DNA from: Candidatus Raymondbacteria bacterium RIFOXYA2_FULL_49_16
GTDB lineage: Bacteria; Fibrobacterota; OXYB2-FULL-49-7; XYB2-FULL-49-35
Assembly (NCBI GenBank): GCA_001789205.1
Contig: MFYT01000090.1
Location: 1-28,374 of the forward strand
DNA length: 28,374 bases
Reading direction: 5' to 3'
How positions within the stretch are numbered: position 1 is the first letter of the stretch; each line of letters opens with the position of its first letter. Below are positions 14,857 through 22,938 of the stretch, piece after piece. The notes beneath the pieces are model-generated. The model saw only the letters and a program-made list of their open reading frames with translations, did not search any database and was not told the origin of the DNA. The position numbers and the translations under genes are program-made.

Positions 14857-16377
14857 TCACATGATAACAATTTTAAACTTTTGTACCTTCATTCCTGACC
14901 TGTTCTTCATGACGGCAAAATAAGTGCCCGAAGGCACGGTATGGCCTGCTGCGTCAGAACGGTTCCAGACAATCCGCTGCATTTTTGGCCCATTATTGCG
15001 CCATTCTTTAATTATTCTCCCCTGCACATCATAGAGAACAATTGCATAACCTGTTTCTATCCCCTGTGCGGCAATGACAATGTTGCCGGTTGCTGAAGGA
15101 TTGGGAGAAACGAAAAGCGTCCAGGTACCAGGCGCAGGAATACGGGAAACATCTCCCCGCGTTGAAGTTGAATCAGAAATATCCGTTGGTTCCGTCACCT
15201 CTGTACCATTCCAGAACCCATAGAGGCATCCATCAGTGGCCCCGATAACAACCCTGCCATTGCTTACCGCAGGAGAAGCGCTTATTGCTTTGCCTGAAGA
15301 AGGCATATATGACCAGAGCGAAGTTCCGCCAAAGGTAGTTGAAGATGTCTTGCTGAAAAAATTGATCTTCCCGCATTCGGACCCGAAAATAACGCAATTG
15401 CCGATAACCGCCGGGGATGAATTCACCCCATAAATACCATCGAAGGGGTAATCAGAATAATAATCGGTCGTATTCCAATTACGGGGGGCGCCCAGCACGA
15501 AAAGTCCGTTCCGGGTAGAACCGATAAACAGTACGCCGTCCGCTGTATCTACCGACAGACAAGCGCGTGATATCGAAGAGGTAATTCTGCCGATCATGCT
15601 GCCCGTATTAAAACCAAATTTGAATACTCCTGTGAAATCGGTCAGTAGCTCCACCTCCCCTTTAGCAAAAAAGATGGTATCGTTCCAGATCATAGGTGGC
15701 ATAAATGAACAGATGCTGGGACCGAGAGTTTTAATTGACACGTTCCTGATCTCATGATACGACGCGCCGCTGTCGGCCAGCCATATCGCATGCTGATCTC
15801 CATCGGTAAAAACGATCTGCCCCTCTTTTTCGCATGCCGCATGAACAATGGCCTGGTCTGCCTGATAGCTCCATTTGAGGTTTCCTCCCCTGTCAAAAGC
15901 ATAAAAAATGCCGTTTATCGCGCCTACATAGATACCTGTGGGCAGTAGAAGTAAATCCGCGAGAATAGAAGAGCCTGTATTAAAAGAATTGATAATGGTT
16001 CCGTCTGAACCGCGTATCACATAGAGCATTCCGGATTGCGTAGCGACCCATACCGTGTCATTTTCCGTTGCCGGCGCACTTACATTGCCAATGCCGCTTA
16101 ATGGTTTATGCCAAAGAATCGCGGCATTTGCCAGATCAACACACGCAAGAATACCTTGTGAGGATATAGCATACGCTTTGTTGTTCGCAATAATCGGGGA
16201 AGCCTCAACGGGTGAACCGAAATTGACCCAAAGGCAAAGCGTTGAAGGCAGTTGCACAGTCTCGTTCAGATTGCATCCTTGCCTGTTCGAAGTCCTTTTA
16301 AACTGTGGCCAGTCACTGCCAAAAGCGCAGAGAGAGAAAAAAAAGGCATATAATAGCAATAGTAATAATCTGATCAT
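14857..16377 (-). CDS. Secreted PQQ-type beta-propeller protein with CTD
   Basis: This 506-aa protein has an N-terminal signal peptide (MIRLLLLLLYAFFFSLCAFG). A beta-propeller of PQQ-like blades follows: SPIIANNKAYAISSQGILACVDLANAAILW, then three or more blades of the type APATENDTVWVATQSGMLYVI and SPAVSNGRVVIGATDGCLYGF. It ends in a variant CTD (SPNPSATGN, VLYDVQGR, SGTYFAV) with a short K-V-Q-K-F-K-I-V-I-M tail instead of the usual KxxLxK ending. AGAGGGTG lies five bases before the ATG. Such propellers often serve in protein or ligand binding rather than catalysis, and no PQQ-binding catalytic residues are claimed. It sits 14 bases after the next propeller gene, so the two are almost certainly co-transcribed. 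Confidence 0.85.
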   Translation of the reverse strand: MIRLLLLLLYAFFFSLCAFGSDWPQFKRTSNRQGCNLNETVQLPSTLCLWVNFGSPVEASPIIANNKAYAISSQGILACVDLANAAILWHKPLSGIGNVSAPATENDTVWVATQSGMLYVIRGSDGTIINSFNTGSSILADLLLLPTGIYVGAINGIFYAFDRGGNLKWSYQADQAIVHAACEKEGQIVFTDGDQHAIWLADSGASYHEIRNVSIKTLGPSICSFMPPMIWNDTIFFAKGEVELLTDFTGVFKFGFNTGSMIGRITSSISRACLSVDTADGVLFIGSTRNGLFVLGAPRNWNTTDYYSDYPFDGIYGVNSSPAVIGNCVIFGSECGKINFFSKTSSTTFGGTSLWSYMPSSGKAISASPAVSNGRVVIGATDGCLYGFWNGTEVTEPTDISDSTSTRGDVSRIPAPGTWTLFVSPNPSATGNIVIAAQGIETGYAIVLYDVQGRIIKEWRNNGPKMQRIVWNRSDAAGHTVPSGTYFAVMKNRSGMKVQKFKIVIM

Positions 16378-16391
16378 AGCAGCACCCTCTA

Positions 16392-17642
16392 TTATTCATT
16401 TTCAAAACAATATATCAAACCTTCGATTCCGGAAAGCAGATAGAGACGGTCATAAGCAATGGCGGCCTGCGGGCAATTGTGCGAGCCGCCCCGGAAATGC
16501 CACACTGCCGCACCTGTGGATTCGTCAAAAGCAGACCACAAGTATCCTGATGTGTCTTCTGCTCCAACCGCTGGCATGCCGAACCCGAGATAGACATACC
16601 CATTTGCCACGATTGGAGCCGCGCACCCGGAAGAACAACGATAGGGACTTGTACATGTAAGGACTTTTTCACTGCTGTTTATATCATATCCGACAGGAGG
16701 CGCGCCATAGCCCCGGGTATAGTATCTGTCTGCCATGTTAAAGGCCAGGTGAGCACGTCCGCCATATGGTTTTTTTCTTAGAAGCGCGCCATTGGCAGGG
16801 TCAAGAAATATGACCGAATCCGCCGCAAAAATTAGCATATTATCAATATAACTCAAATTTCCATGGGCAACCCCGGCGCAGACATGATAGTCATTTTGCG
16901 TCCATAGCACTGTACCGTTAAGATCAAAAGCCATTGTTTTGCCTGCCGTATTGAGCGATTCAGCATATGCGACAGATGCGAATAGGGTATCGCCGACAAC
17001 AAGACAGGTCGTGCCAAAACAAGAACCGGAATCCCGCAGGGTATAGGTCCAAAGCGTATCGCCGGTAAGCGCGTCCCATGCCTGGACCTGTGTTTTATAT
17101 TCATAGGGCCCAGGGTATTTTCTGCCGGTTATTTCGCGATTAGAACAGAAAAAAAGCTTTCCTTTGGATAATTGCGGGGAATACCAGGTACGATGGAGGG
17201 TATAACCCACGTCCTTTTTCCATAATACGTCTCCTGTCTGTTTGTCAAAACAATACATGCCTGTAAAATCCGGGTTGCCTCCGCTGTGCAGCGCTGCGTA
17301 AACGCGCCCGTTCCAGATAGCCGGGCTTATCTCACTGTCCCCTTTATAACGGTCTGGGACCCGGTGGGCCAAATGCCTCCAGAGCAACTGGCCCGTATTC
17401 GCGTCAAAACACTGAACATACCCTCCCCTGCTCTGCGTTGCCACCACGCCTTCCGCAACCACTGGCCCGGCCTTATGGGTATCCATGAGCTTTGCCATCC
17501 ACCGCAGTTTGAGAGGTGGTTTAAGGACTGTGGTTGGAGAAAAACTTGTATGACATGTATTGAAGGCCACAGGCCATTCATTGGAATTCTGGCCAAAGGC
17601 AACAATACCCGCGGCAGCAATGGACACTAAAAATAATTTCAT
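16392..17642 (-). CDS. Secreted PQQ-type beta-propeller protein without CTD
   Basis: This 416-aa protein has an N-terminal signal peptide (MKLFLVSIAAAGIVAFG). It has at least six PQQ-like blades, e.g. GYVQCFDANTGQLLWRHLA, MYCFDKQTGDVLWKKDV, VQAWDALTGDTLWTYTL and LWSAFDESTGAAVWHFRG. AGGGG precedes the ATG by four bases. Unlike its neighbours it ends at FENE with no PNPFNP domain. It would therefore be periplasmic or exported by another route. The cysteine content is high (around CSSGCAAP and CFGTTC), suggesting disulfides. It is 15 bases downstream of the esterase gene. No enzymatic function is assigned; a binding or scaffold role is inferred from the fold. Confidence 0.85.
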   Translation of the reverse strand: MKLFLVSIAAAGIVAFGQNSNEWPVAFNTCHTSFSPTTVLKPPLKLRWMAKLMDTHKAGPVVAEGVVATQSRGGYVQCFDANTGQLLWRHLAHRVPDRYKGDSEISPAIWNGRVYAALHSGGNPDFTGMYCFDKQTGDVLWKKDVGYTLHRTWYSPQLSKGKLFFCSNREITGRKYPGPYEYKTQVQAWDALTGDTLWTYTLRDSGSCFGTTCLVVGDTLFASVAYAESLNTAGKTMAFDLNGTVLWTQNDYHVCAGVAHGNLSYIDNMLIFAADSVIFLDPANGALLRKKPYGGRAHLAFNMADRYYTRGYGAPPVGYDINSSEKVLTCTSPYRCSSGCAAPIVANGYVYLGFGMPAVGAEDTSGYLWSAFDESTGAAVWHFRGGSHNCPQAAIAYDRLYLLSGIEGLIYCFENE

Positions 17643-17657
17643 AACACCCCTGCGCCA

Positions 17658-20171
17658 TTACCTCATGAGTACCAGCTTCTTCGTGATGATTCTGTTGCCT
17701 GCAACAGCCTTGACTATGTACATTCCCGAAGACAGGCGGGAAGCGTCCCACTGCACAGAACTCTGTGCCGCTGATTTTCCATTCCTGACATTGCTGGTCA
17801 AATCTGCGACTATTCTGCCATTTGCATTGTATATGCGCAGGCTTTTTACACCGTGTCCATTTAACATGATTTGGACAGAGGGATTGAACGGGTTGGGGAA
17901 TGCGTCAATGGATGTTACGGTGGACAGGCGCGGTTCCACGCCGGTTGTAATGCAGGTATTGCAGGAAAGTTTCAGTGTTCTGTGCGTCTTTGATAAGGCA
18001 ACCTGCGGGACCGTGACAATCCCGTTCTGGTCTGCTGATGTGGTTCCGCTTGCAATCACGGTAACGCCTTCGTCCAGCTCCCATGCATATGTGGAGCCAG
18101 CACCGTGCTCAAGATTTTGAATCCTGCGGGGAGTAACATCCACGCTGGCTGTGGCCGCAGGGCTGGCAGCATCGAGCCACATGGTCATTTCCCAGCGGTC
18201 AGACTGGTCAACAATAGTGGTATAGTCCCACAGAAAATATCTGTTATAATCACCAACAGAATCGAGCTGTCCGGCTGCCATGGGAAGTACGCCATTATCT
18301 GACGCATTGGTAAATGCGGGAATGGATGTGTGCAATCCCTGTTTGAGATGGTGGTATACGGATGTGGTCTGATGGCCCTGGTGCGCCCAATGGAAATTTT
18401 GTGGCCTCTTCGTGGCGACCATGGTGTTAAGATTGAGGATTGCCTGGGGCCAGCCAATGCCACCGTCATTCACGCCATTGCTGAAACTGATATACGGCGT
18501 TTCCACGGCCGGATTTGCCGCAAGCCATTTGGTGTTGTCCCAGTAGTCCCAGACATTGTAGCTGTCGGCTGCCGTAATGACCGGATACCCGTATTCCTGA
18601 AGTATTTCGCTTGAATAGTTGACATTCCAGGACGTATCCCCATATACCCCGATGAACGAACTTGTGTAGGTGGGCGACATTCTCGTTATATGGACGCCAA
18701 CATACGAATTTAAGCTCCTGAAAATATGACCGCTCCGCATTCCCCACATGGACGCGCCCGACCCGCCCATGGACTGCCCGCCTGCCATGATGCGTTCGGT
18801 GTTGATATTGTATTTGTCTTTCATGAACTTGAAGACAAAATCAAGATAACGTTTCGCCGTAAAAGGCTTGACTGTCCCGTCTTCGAATCCCTTAATGGTC
18901 CCGTAATTCTCATTGCATGCTGTCCACCAATCCCAGGGATCCTGGTTTGTTGACACGAAAATGCCGGAATCCGGATAGTTTGCCCATCGCGCCCAGCAGC
19001 CATTAATACTGCCGCCCCAGCAATGCAGCGCCATATACAGCGACGGCGAATCTGAAACCACCGCAGGTATGGCCACAAGATAATCAACCGCATGACTGGG
19101 AGTCATATAAGCAGGATAACAGTCCCATTTGACGTAGTATTCAAGATTAATATTGCTCTTGTAGTCAAAGCTTGTGTTCAAAATGGTCTCGCGCAGCACC
19201 ACGCGGCCTGGTCCAGGAGACTCCTCCACTCCATTGGTAACATTATTTCCGGCGACAAGCGAGGAAAAATCCTCGGCGCCGTCAACAGACCGGCTGATAA
19301 AATAATAGGCGCTTTCGGGTGCGGTTTCCTGAAAACGGTTCACGTAGATGCCGGTCGCCACACCTGCAAGCACGCCATCGTCCACTGGAAGGCGTTTAAC
19401 TCCCTTGGCATTGTCACAGTATTGGTTGAGGCCATAGTAGTTGGGGTCCCATCCGGAAAGCGGGGTTTTTTCATCGACGAATTCAGCATTGAGAAGCGAG
19501 GATTCGGTGATGGGTGATGTTGAACGGTATATACGGTATCTTATTTTTTCAACATTACCGGTCCAATCGCCGGATGATGAGCTGTTGAATCTGCTTGCTA
19601 TGGTCCCGTAATCGCACCAGAGAATATTGGGATCTTTGATAAAAGAATCAATTTCCGTGAATGTGATCATGGCATCGCCGTCCTGGAATACGGCAGCTGC
19701 GTCTGTAACTTGCGTAATGGCGGCTTGCGCGGGCTGGTCGCACATGACATCGAGCTGCAGCATCTCGCCCTGGCCAGCAAGACCCGCTGCGTTAACGACA
19801 AGAAGCGTGCATGGCGTACCGCTGACAAGCGCTGCCTGGACCGGCGCTGTTGCATCAAATGACACAAAACGCGGTCCGATAATTTCGAGCGTATCGCCGG
19901 CAGTGCTGGTTAAAAGCATAGATTTGCGCGAATATGCGCCTGCCGGATATCCACCCGAACTGCCTCTCTGACGATTGGGACAAAAGATCGCCCTATACGC
20001 TTGTGCACCGTAAATGGACGAAAGATTGATGATTATTTTACCGCTGCCATAGGTAAGCGTGCTGGGATGGCTGCCGCGCAAAGCCTTGTTGGTAAAACTA
20101 TGCGTTGATAAAGCAGCTGTTGAAAACGATACCAAAGCCGATACCAAGATGGCGGTAATGATTGTTCTCAT
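17658..20171 (-). CDS. Secreted alpha/beta-hydrolase (putative esterase) with CTD, paralogue 2
   Basis: This 837-aa secreted protein probably acts as an esterase on an external substrate. GGGAGG lies six bases before the ATG. After a signal peptide (residues 1-19) an N-terminal beta-rich region of about 330 residues contains a conserved 'SFTNKA.RGSHPSTLTY' start. The hydrolase domain has the nucleophile elbow GQSMG (Ser467), a likely acid Asp569 (NGVNDGGIGWPQ) and catalytic His near 597-600 (HQGH). The C-terminal CTD reads FPNPFNPSVQ, IYNANGR, WDASRLSSGMYIV. A short palindrome (17753-17768) encodes an extra SAAQSS in that CTD. It is a tandem paralogue of the 844-aa protein upstream, with the same architecture. 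Substrate unknown; feruloyl, acetyl-sugar or polyester esters are all possible. Confidence 0.82.
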   Translation of the reverse strand: MRTIITAILVSALVSFSTAALSTHSFTNKALRGSHPSTLTYGSGKIIINLSSIYGAQAYRAIFCPNRQRGSSGGYPAGAYSRKSMLLTSTAGDTLEIIGPRFVSFDATAPVQAALVSGTPCTLLVVNAAGLAGQGEMLQLDVMCDQPAQAAITQVTDAAAVFQDGDAMITFTEIDSFIKDPNILWCDYGTIASRFNSSSSGDWTGNVEKIRYRIYRSTSPITESSLLNAEFVDEKTPLSGWDPNYYGLNQYCDNAKGVKRLPVDDGVLAGVATGIYVNRFQETAPESAYYFISRSVDGAEDFSSLVAGNNVTNGVEESPGPGRVVLRETILNTSFDYKSNINLEYYVKWDCYPAYMTPSHAVDYLVAIPAVVSDSPSLYMALHCWGGSINGCWARWANYPDSGIFVSTNQDPWDWWTACNENYGTIKGFEDGTVKPFTAKRYLDFVFKFMKDKYNINTERIMAGGQSMGGSGASMWGMRSGHIFRSLNSYVGVHITRMSPTYTSSFIGVYGDTSWNVNYSSEILQEYGYPVITAADSYNVWDYWDNTKWLAANPAVETPYISFSNGVNDGGIGWPQAILNLNTMVATKRPQNFHWAHQGHQTTSVYHHLKQGLHTSIPAFTNASDNGVLPMAAGQLDSVGDYNRYFLWDYTTIVDQSDRWEMTMWLDAASPAATASVDVTPRRIQNLEHGAGSTYAWELDEGVTVIASGTTSADQNGIVTVPQVALSKTHRTLKLSCNTCITTGVEPRLSTVTSIDAFPNPFNPSVQIMLNGHGVKSLRIYNANGRIVADLTSNVRNGKSAAQSSVQWDASRLSSGMYIVKAVAGNRIITKKLVLMR
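17753..17768 (-). repeat. Short palindrome inserted in the CTD of esterase 2
   Basis: GCACAGA (17753-17759) and TCTGTGC (17762-17768) are perfect arms with a two-base spacer. The DNA around it encodes SAAQSS, absent from the corresponding CTD stretch of the paralogue (NGHAVWDAS versus NGKSAAQSSVQWDAS). Confidence 0.6.
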
Positions 20172-20199
20172 GTGTATCCTCCCTTTTGTCCACTGGTTT

Positions 20200-20216
20200 A
20201 ATGATGTATACGGTTA
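20200..20216 (-). promoter_or_regulatory. Conserved 17-bp leader motif before esterase 2
   Basis: AATGATGTATACGGTTA on the + strand matches ACTGATTTATACGGTTA at 22802-22818 at 15 of 17 positions. Both lie 29 bases before their start codons. It may be a regulator site, a conserved leader or the remnant of the tandem duplication that made the two esterases. Confidence 0.45.
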
Positions 20217-20238
20217 TTATGTATGCATCCTTGGTAAA

Positions 20239-22773
20239 CTATTTCACGAGGACGGCCCTTTTCACCAGCACCCTGTTGCCCGCCACAGCTTTTATCATGT
20301 ATATGCCGCTAGGCAGCTTCGAGGCATCCCAAACAGCGTGTCCATTAACCAAGTGCGGTGTCATATTCTCGACCATCCGGCCGTTGATATTGTAAATCTG
20401 TAATGACACGCGACCGTGCATCCCTGACACGAAAAGCATTGTGCTCGGATTGAATGGATTTGGCGTCACCCGCAGTTCAGGAATGCCAACATCCGCTGCT
20501 GCGGCAGCGCTGCCTGCAACACAATCGTCACAGGTGATCTTAAGGGTGCGATGCGTTTTTGACAGGGTTAATCCGGGAATGGTGATAAGGCCATCCACGT
20601 CAGCAGTGGTATTGCCGCTCGCAATTACCGTCGCGCCTTCGTCCCATGACCATGTGTAGGTTGACCCAGCGCCATGCGTCAGCTGCTGCAGGCGGCGCGG
20701 CGTGATGTCCACGGTTTCAGTGGCCTGCAACGCGGCGCTGATGAGCCACAGGGACATTTCCCATTGCAGGGGTTCGTCGACCACGGTGGACACGTCCCAC
20801 ATGACATAGGCGTTACTGCTGCCCACGGAGTCGTGGCCCCACGGCACCGTACCCAACGAATCATCAAGCGATCCGTTGGTAAGCGCGGGATACGACTGGT
20901 TCTTGCGGAAATCCAGGTCGCTGTCCCGTTCGTTCAGGTGCCCGAGTACAATCGCGCGCGTGCTATGGGCGTGTATGTCCCAATTGAAATTGTTTCCACG
21001 CTTTGTGGCAATCATGGCCTTGGCGTTTTTCCAGGCCTGGGGCCAGCCTATGCCGTTGTCGTTCGTGCCGTTGCAATTGGACATCCACGGCGTCTCGACT
21101 GCGGGATTTGCCGCAAGCCACTTGGTATTGTCCCAGTAGTCCCAGACCTCAACGCTGTCTGCCCTGGTAATAAGCGGGTATCCGAACTGCTCCATCTGCG
21201 GGTTGGAAAAGAGGCAGTGCCACGACGTATCACCGAAGCTGCCGATAAATGAACCGGTATACGTCGGTGATTCCTTGGGGATATGCACGCCGACCCAGGA
21301 GATGAGGTGCGAGAAAATATGGCCGCTTCGTATGCCCCACAGGGACGTGCCTGACCCGCCCATGGAGCTGCCCACAACATGGACGCGCTCAACGTCGATA
21401 TTGAATGCGGGAACAGCGAAGTAATAGAGAAACGACAAATACCTGGCCTCGGTGAAAGGCTGGACCGTACCGTCAGCAATAGACTTTATGGTTCCGTTAT
21501 TTTCGTGATACGCGGTCCACCAGTCATAGGGAAACTGGTTCGTGGAGATGATCAGTCCTCCCTCATTTGCCCTATACCACCACCCGTAACAGGCATTGAT
21601 GCTGCCACCCCAGCAGTGAAGCGATATCTGGGCCATGGGTTTGGGCCGTTTTACATTCGACGGCACACCCACCAGATAGTCGTAGGGAGAACTGGGCATA
21701 TTGTTGTAGGGCGGCGCTTCCCAACGAACGTAATAGTAAAGCGTGCAATTATTCACATACATAAAGCTGACATTGCTCTGGACCTCGCGGAGCAGGACCA
21801 TGCCTGGCCCGCTTGTTTCAACAACGCTATTGGTTGCGTTTGCACCTTGGGTAAGCGTGGAAAAGTCCTCAGCCCCGTCAATGGTATGACTCACGAAATA
21901 AAAAAAAGTCTCGCTGCTGGCGCCTTTGTACCGGTCCAAATATATGCCCGTGCCCGGCGTGGCAAGAACAAGGCTGTCAACCGGATACAATGGCACGACC
22001 TTGGTCCCTGTACAGTTGCCTGAACCATAGTAGGGCGCGTCCCAACAAGTGAGTGGCTTGATCTCGTCCACGAGTTGGGCCGCGGCAAGAGCGCCTTCTG
22101 AAATCAGCGGCTGCGTTGACCGGTAAATGCGGTACCGGACCTTCTCCATGGCGCCAGACCAGTCTGCGCCAGTACTGGAGGTAAAACGCGCGTTATATTC
22201 AGTATTATATTGATCGCAGGTTATAGAGGAAGAGGTGAAGATTGGGTCGACCTCCCTGAAGGTGATCATGGCATCACCATTATTGAAACGGGCCGCTGCA
22301 CTGTCTACCTGTGTGATCGGAGACGCTGCGGCCTGGTCGCACATGACATCAAGGGAAATCATTGCGCCATCGCCGCCAAGGCCTGCTGCATTGGCAACAG
22401 TCAATGTGCAACGCGTGCCCGCGGCGCCAAGAGTAGCCTGGATTGCTGCAGTGGCATCGAGCGTACGGTATCGTGGGCCTATTACCTCAAGCGTATCGCC
22501 CGCCTTGGAGATAATGATCATGTTCTGCATTGCATATGTTTTATCAGAGGACGCTCCACTGTTGCCGTAACGTCTGTTTGGGTCGAGGATGGCGCGGTAC
22601 ACGGTTGCATTGCTTATCGCGGAAAGGTCGATGATTACCCGTCCGCTTGAATAGGTCAGAGTGCTAGGATGGCTGCCTCGTGAGGCTTTGTTGGTAAAGC
22701 TGTGCGTTGACAGCGCTGCCTGCAAAAGTGAGGCAAATACCAAAACCACGATAACCGTAATACTTGTTCTCAT
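20239..22773 (-). CDS. Secreted alpha/beta-hydrolase (putative esterase) with CTD, paralogue 1
   Basis: This 844-aa protein is the first gene after the AraC regulator. AAGGGTGG precedes the ATG. The signal peptide covers residues 1-19. The N-terminal beta region starts with SFTNKASRGSHPSTLTY. The hydrolase domain has the nucleophile elbow GSSMG (Ser470) and the acid Asp572 (NGTNDNGIGWPQ); the histidine is near 601-603 (HAHS). The CTD is TPNPFNPSTM, IYNINGRM, HAVWDASKLPSGIYMI, and the last residues are KRAVLVK. It is clearly a paralogue of the 837-aa protein: GGSGxSxWGxRSGHIF, AANPAVETP and VDxTPRRxQxLxHGAGSTYxW are shared. The active-site triad is conserved in both copies. Function is by fold; substrate unknown. 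Confidence 0.82.
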   Translation of the reverse strand: MRTSITVIVVLVFASLLQAALSTHSFTNKASRGSHPSTLTYSSGRVIIDLSAISNATVYRAILDPNRRYGNSGASSDKTYAMQNMIIISKAGDTLEVIGPRYRTLDATAAIQATLGAAGTRCTLTVANAAGLGGDGAMISLDVMCDQAAASPITQVDSAAARFNNGDAMITFREVDPIFTSSSITCDQYNTEYNARFTSSTGADWSGAMEKVRYRIYRSTQPLISEGALAAAQLVDEIKPLTCWDAPYYGSGNCTGTKVVPLYPVDSLVLATPGTGIYLDRYKGASSETFFYFVSHTIDGAEDFSTLTQGANATNSVVETSGPGMVLLREVQSNVSFMYVNNCTLYYYVRWEAPPYNNMPSSPYDYLVGVPSNVKRPKPMAQISLHCWGGSINACYGWWYRANEGGLIISTNQFPYDWWTAYHENNGTIKSIADGTVQPFTEARYLSFLYYFAVPAFNIDVERVHVVGSSMGGSGTSLWGIRSGHIFSHLISWVGVHIPKESPTYTGSFIGSFGDTSWHCLFSNPQMEQFGYPLITRADSVEVWDYWDNTKWLAANPAVETPWMSNCNGTNDNGIGWPQAWKNAKAMIATKRGNNFNWDIHAHSTRAIVLGHLNERDSDLDFRKNQSYPALTNGSLDDSLGTVPWGHDSVGSSNAYVMWDVSTVVDEPLQWEMSLWLISAALQATETVDITPRRLQQLTHGAGSTYTWSWDEGATVIASGNTTADVDGLITIPGLTLSKTHRTLKITCDDCVAGSAAAAADVGIPELRVTPNPFNPSTMLFVSGMHGRVSLQIYNINGRMVENMTPHLVNGHAVWDASKLPSGIYMIKAVAGNRVLVKRAVLVK

Positions 22774-22801
22774 GGATCCACCCTTCGTGGTTAATTAGCT
22801 T

Positions 22802-22818
22802 ACTGATTTATACGGTTA
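22802..22818 (-). promoter_or_regulatory. Conserved 17-bp leader motif before esterase 1
   Basis: ACTGATTTATACGGTTA on the + strand matches the motif at 20200-20216 with two mismatches and the same 29-base distance to the start codon. It overlaps the presumed transcription start. Confidence 0.45.
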
Positions 22819-22846
22819 ATATATATTATCAATGCTTCGTATCCAA
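22818..22846 (-). promoter_or_regulatory. Candidate promoter of the esterase-led operon
   Basis: On the - strand TTGGAT (22841-22846) and TATATT (22818-22823) are 17 bp apart. The -10 hexamer is close to consensus, the -35 is weak, as expected for an activator-dependent promoter. The tandem repeats lie about 40 bp upstream of the -35. Confidence 0.4.
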
Positions 22847-22887
22847 AGCCTTGGTTGCTGATTGAACTCGCCTGTTTTGATTAAAGT

Positions 22888-22925
22888 TTCGGCTTTTCTG
22901 CTGAAATTCGGCTTTTTTGCTGAAA
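22888..22925. repeat. Tandem 19-bp direct repeat, candidate AraC operator
   Basis: TTCGGCTTTTCTGCTGAAA (22888-22906) is followed without gap by a second copy (22907-22925) differing only by C to T. Each copy is also a near inverted repeat (TTCGGC/GCTGAA). Two direct half-sites about two helical turns apart, upstream of a weak -35, match how AraC-family activators bind. A run of T and a partial third copy follow at 22926-22938. Confidence 0.6.
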
Positions 22926-22938
22926 GCTTTTTTTGAAA

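Larger units (their letters stand above)
22774..22938 (-). promoter_or_regulatory. Intergenic regulatory region before the first esterase
   Basis: This 165-bp A+T-rich gap is the largest inside the central cluster. It follows the AraC gene and precedes the first esterase. It holds the tandem 19-bp repeat (22888-22925), a promoter-like pair (22818-22846), the conserved leader motif (22802-22818) and the ribosome-binding site. It is the obvious place for control by the upstream AraC-type regulator. Confidence 0.6.

Noticed and set aside
21379-22023. 214-codon + frame inside esterase 1
   Set aside because: It lies antisense to a well-supported gene and has no homology signal; such shadows are common in genes of this G+C content.
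22888-22938. Rho-independent terminator of the AraC gene
   Set aside because: The T-runs are on the + strand, whereas the AraC transcript is on the - strand; the tandem arrangement fits an operator better.
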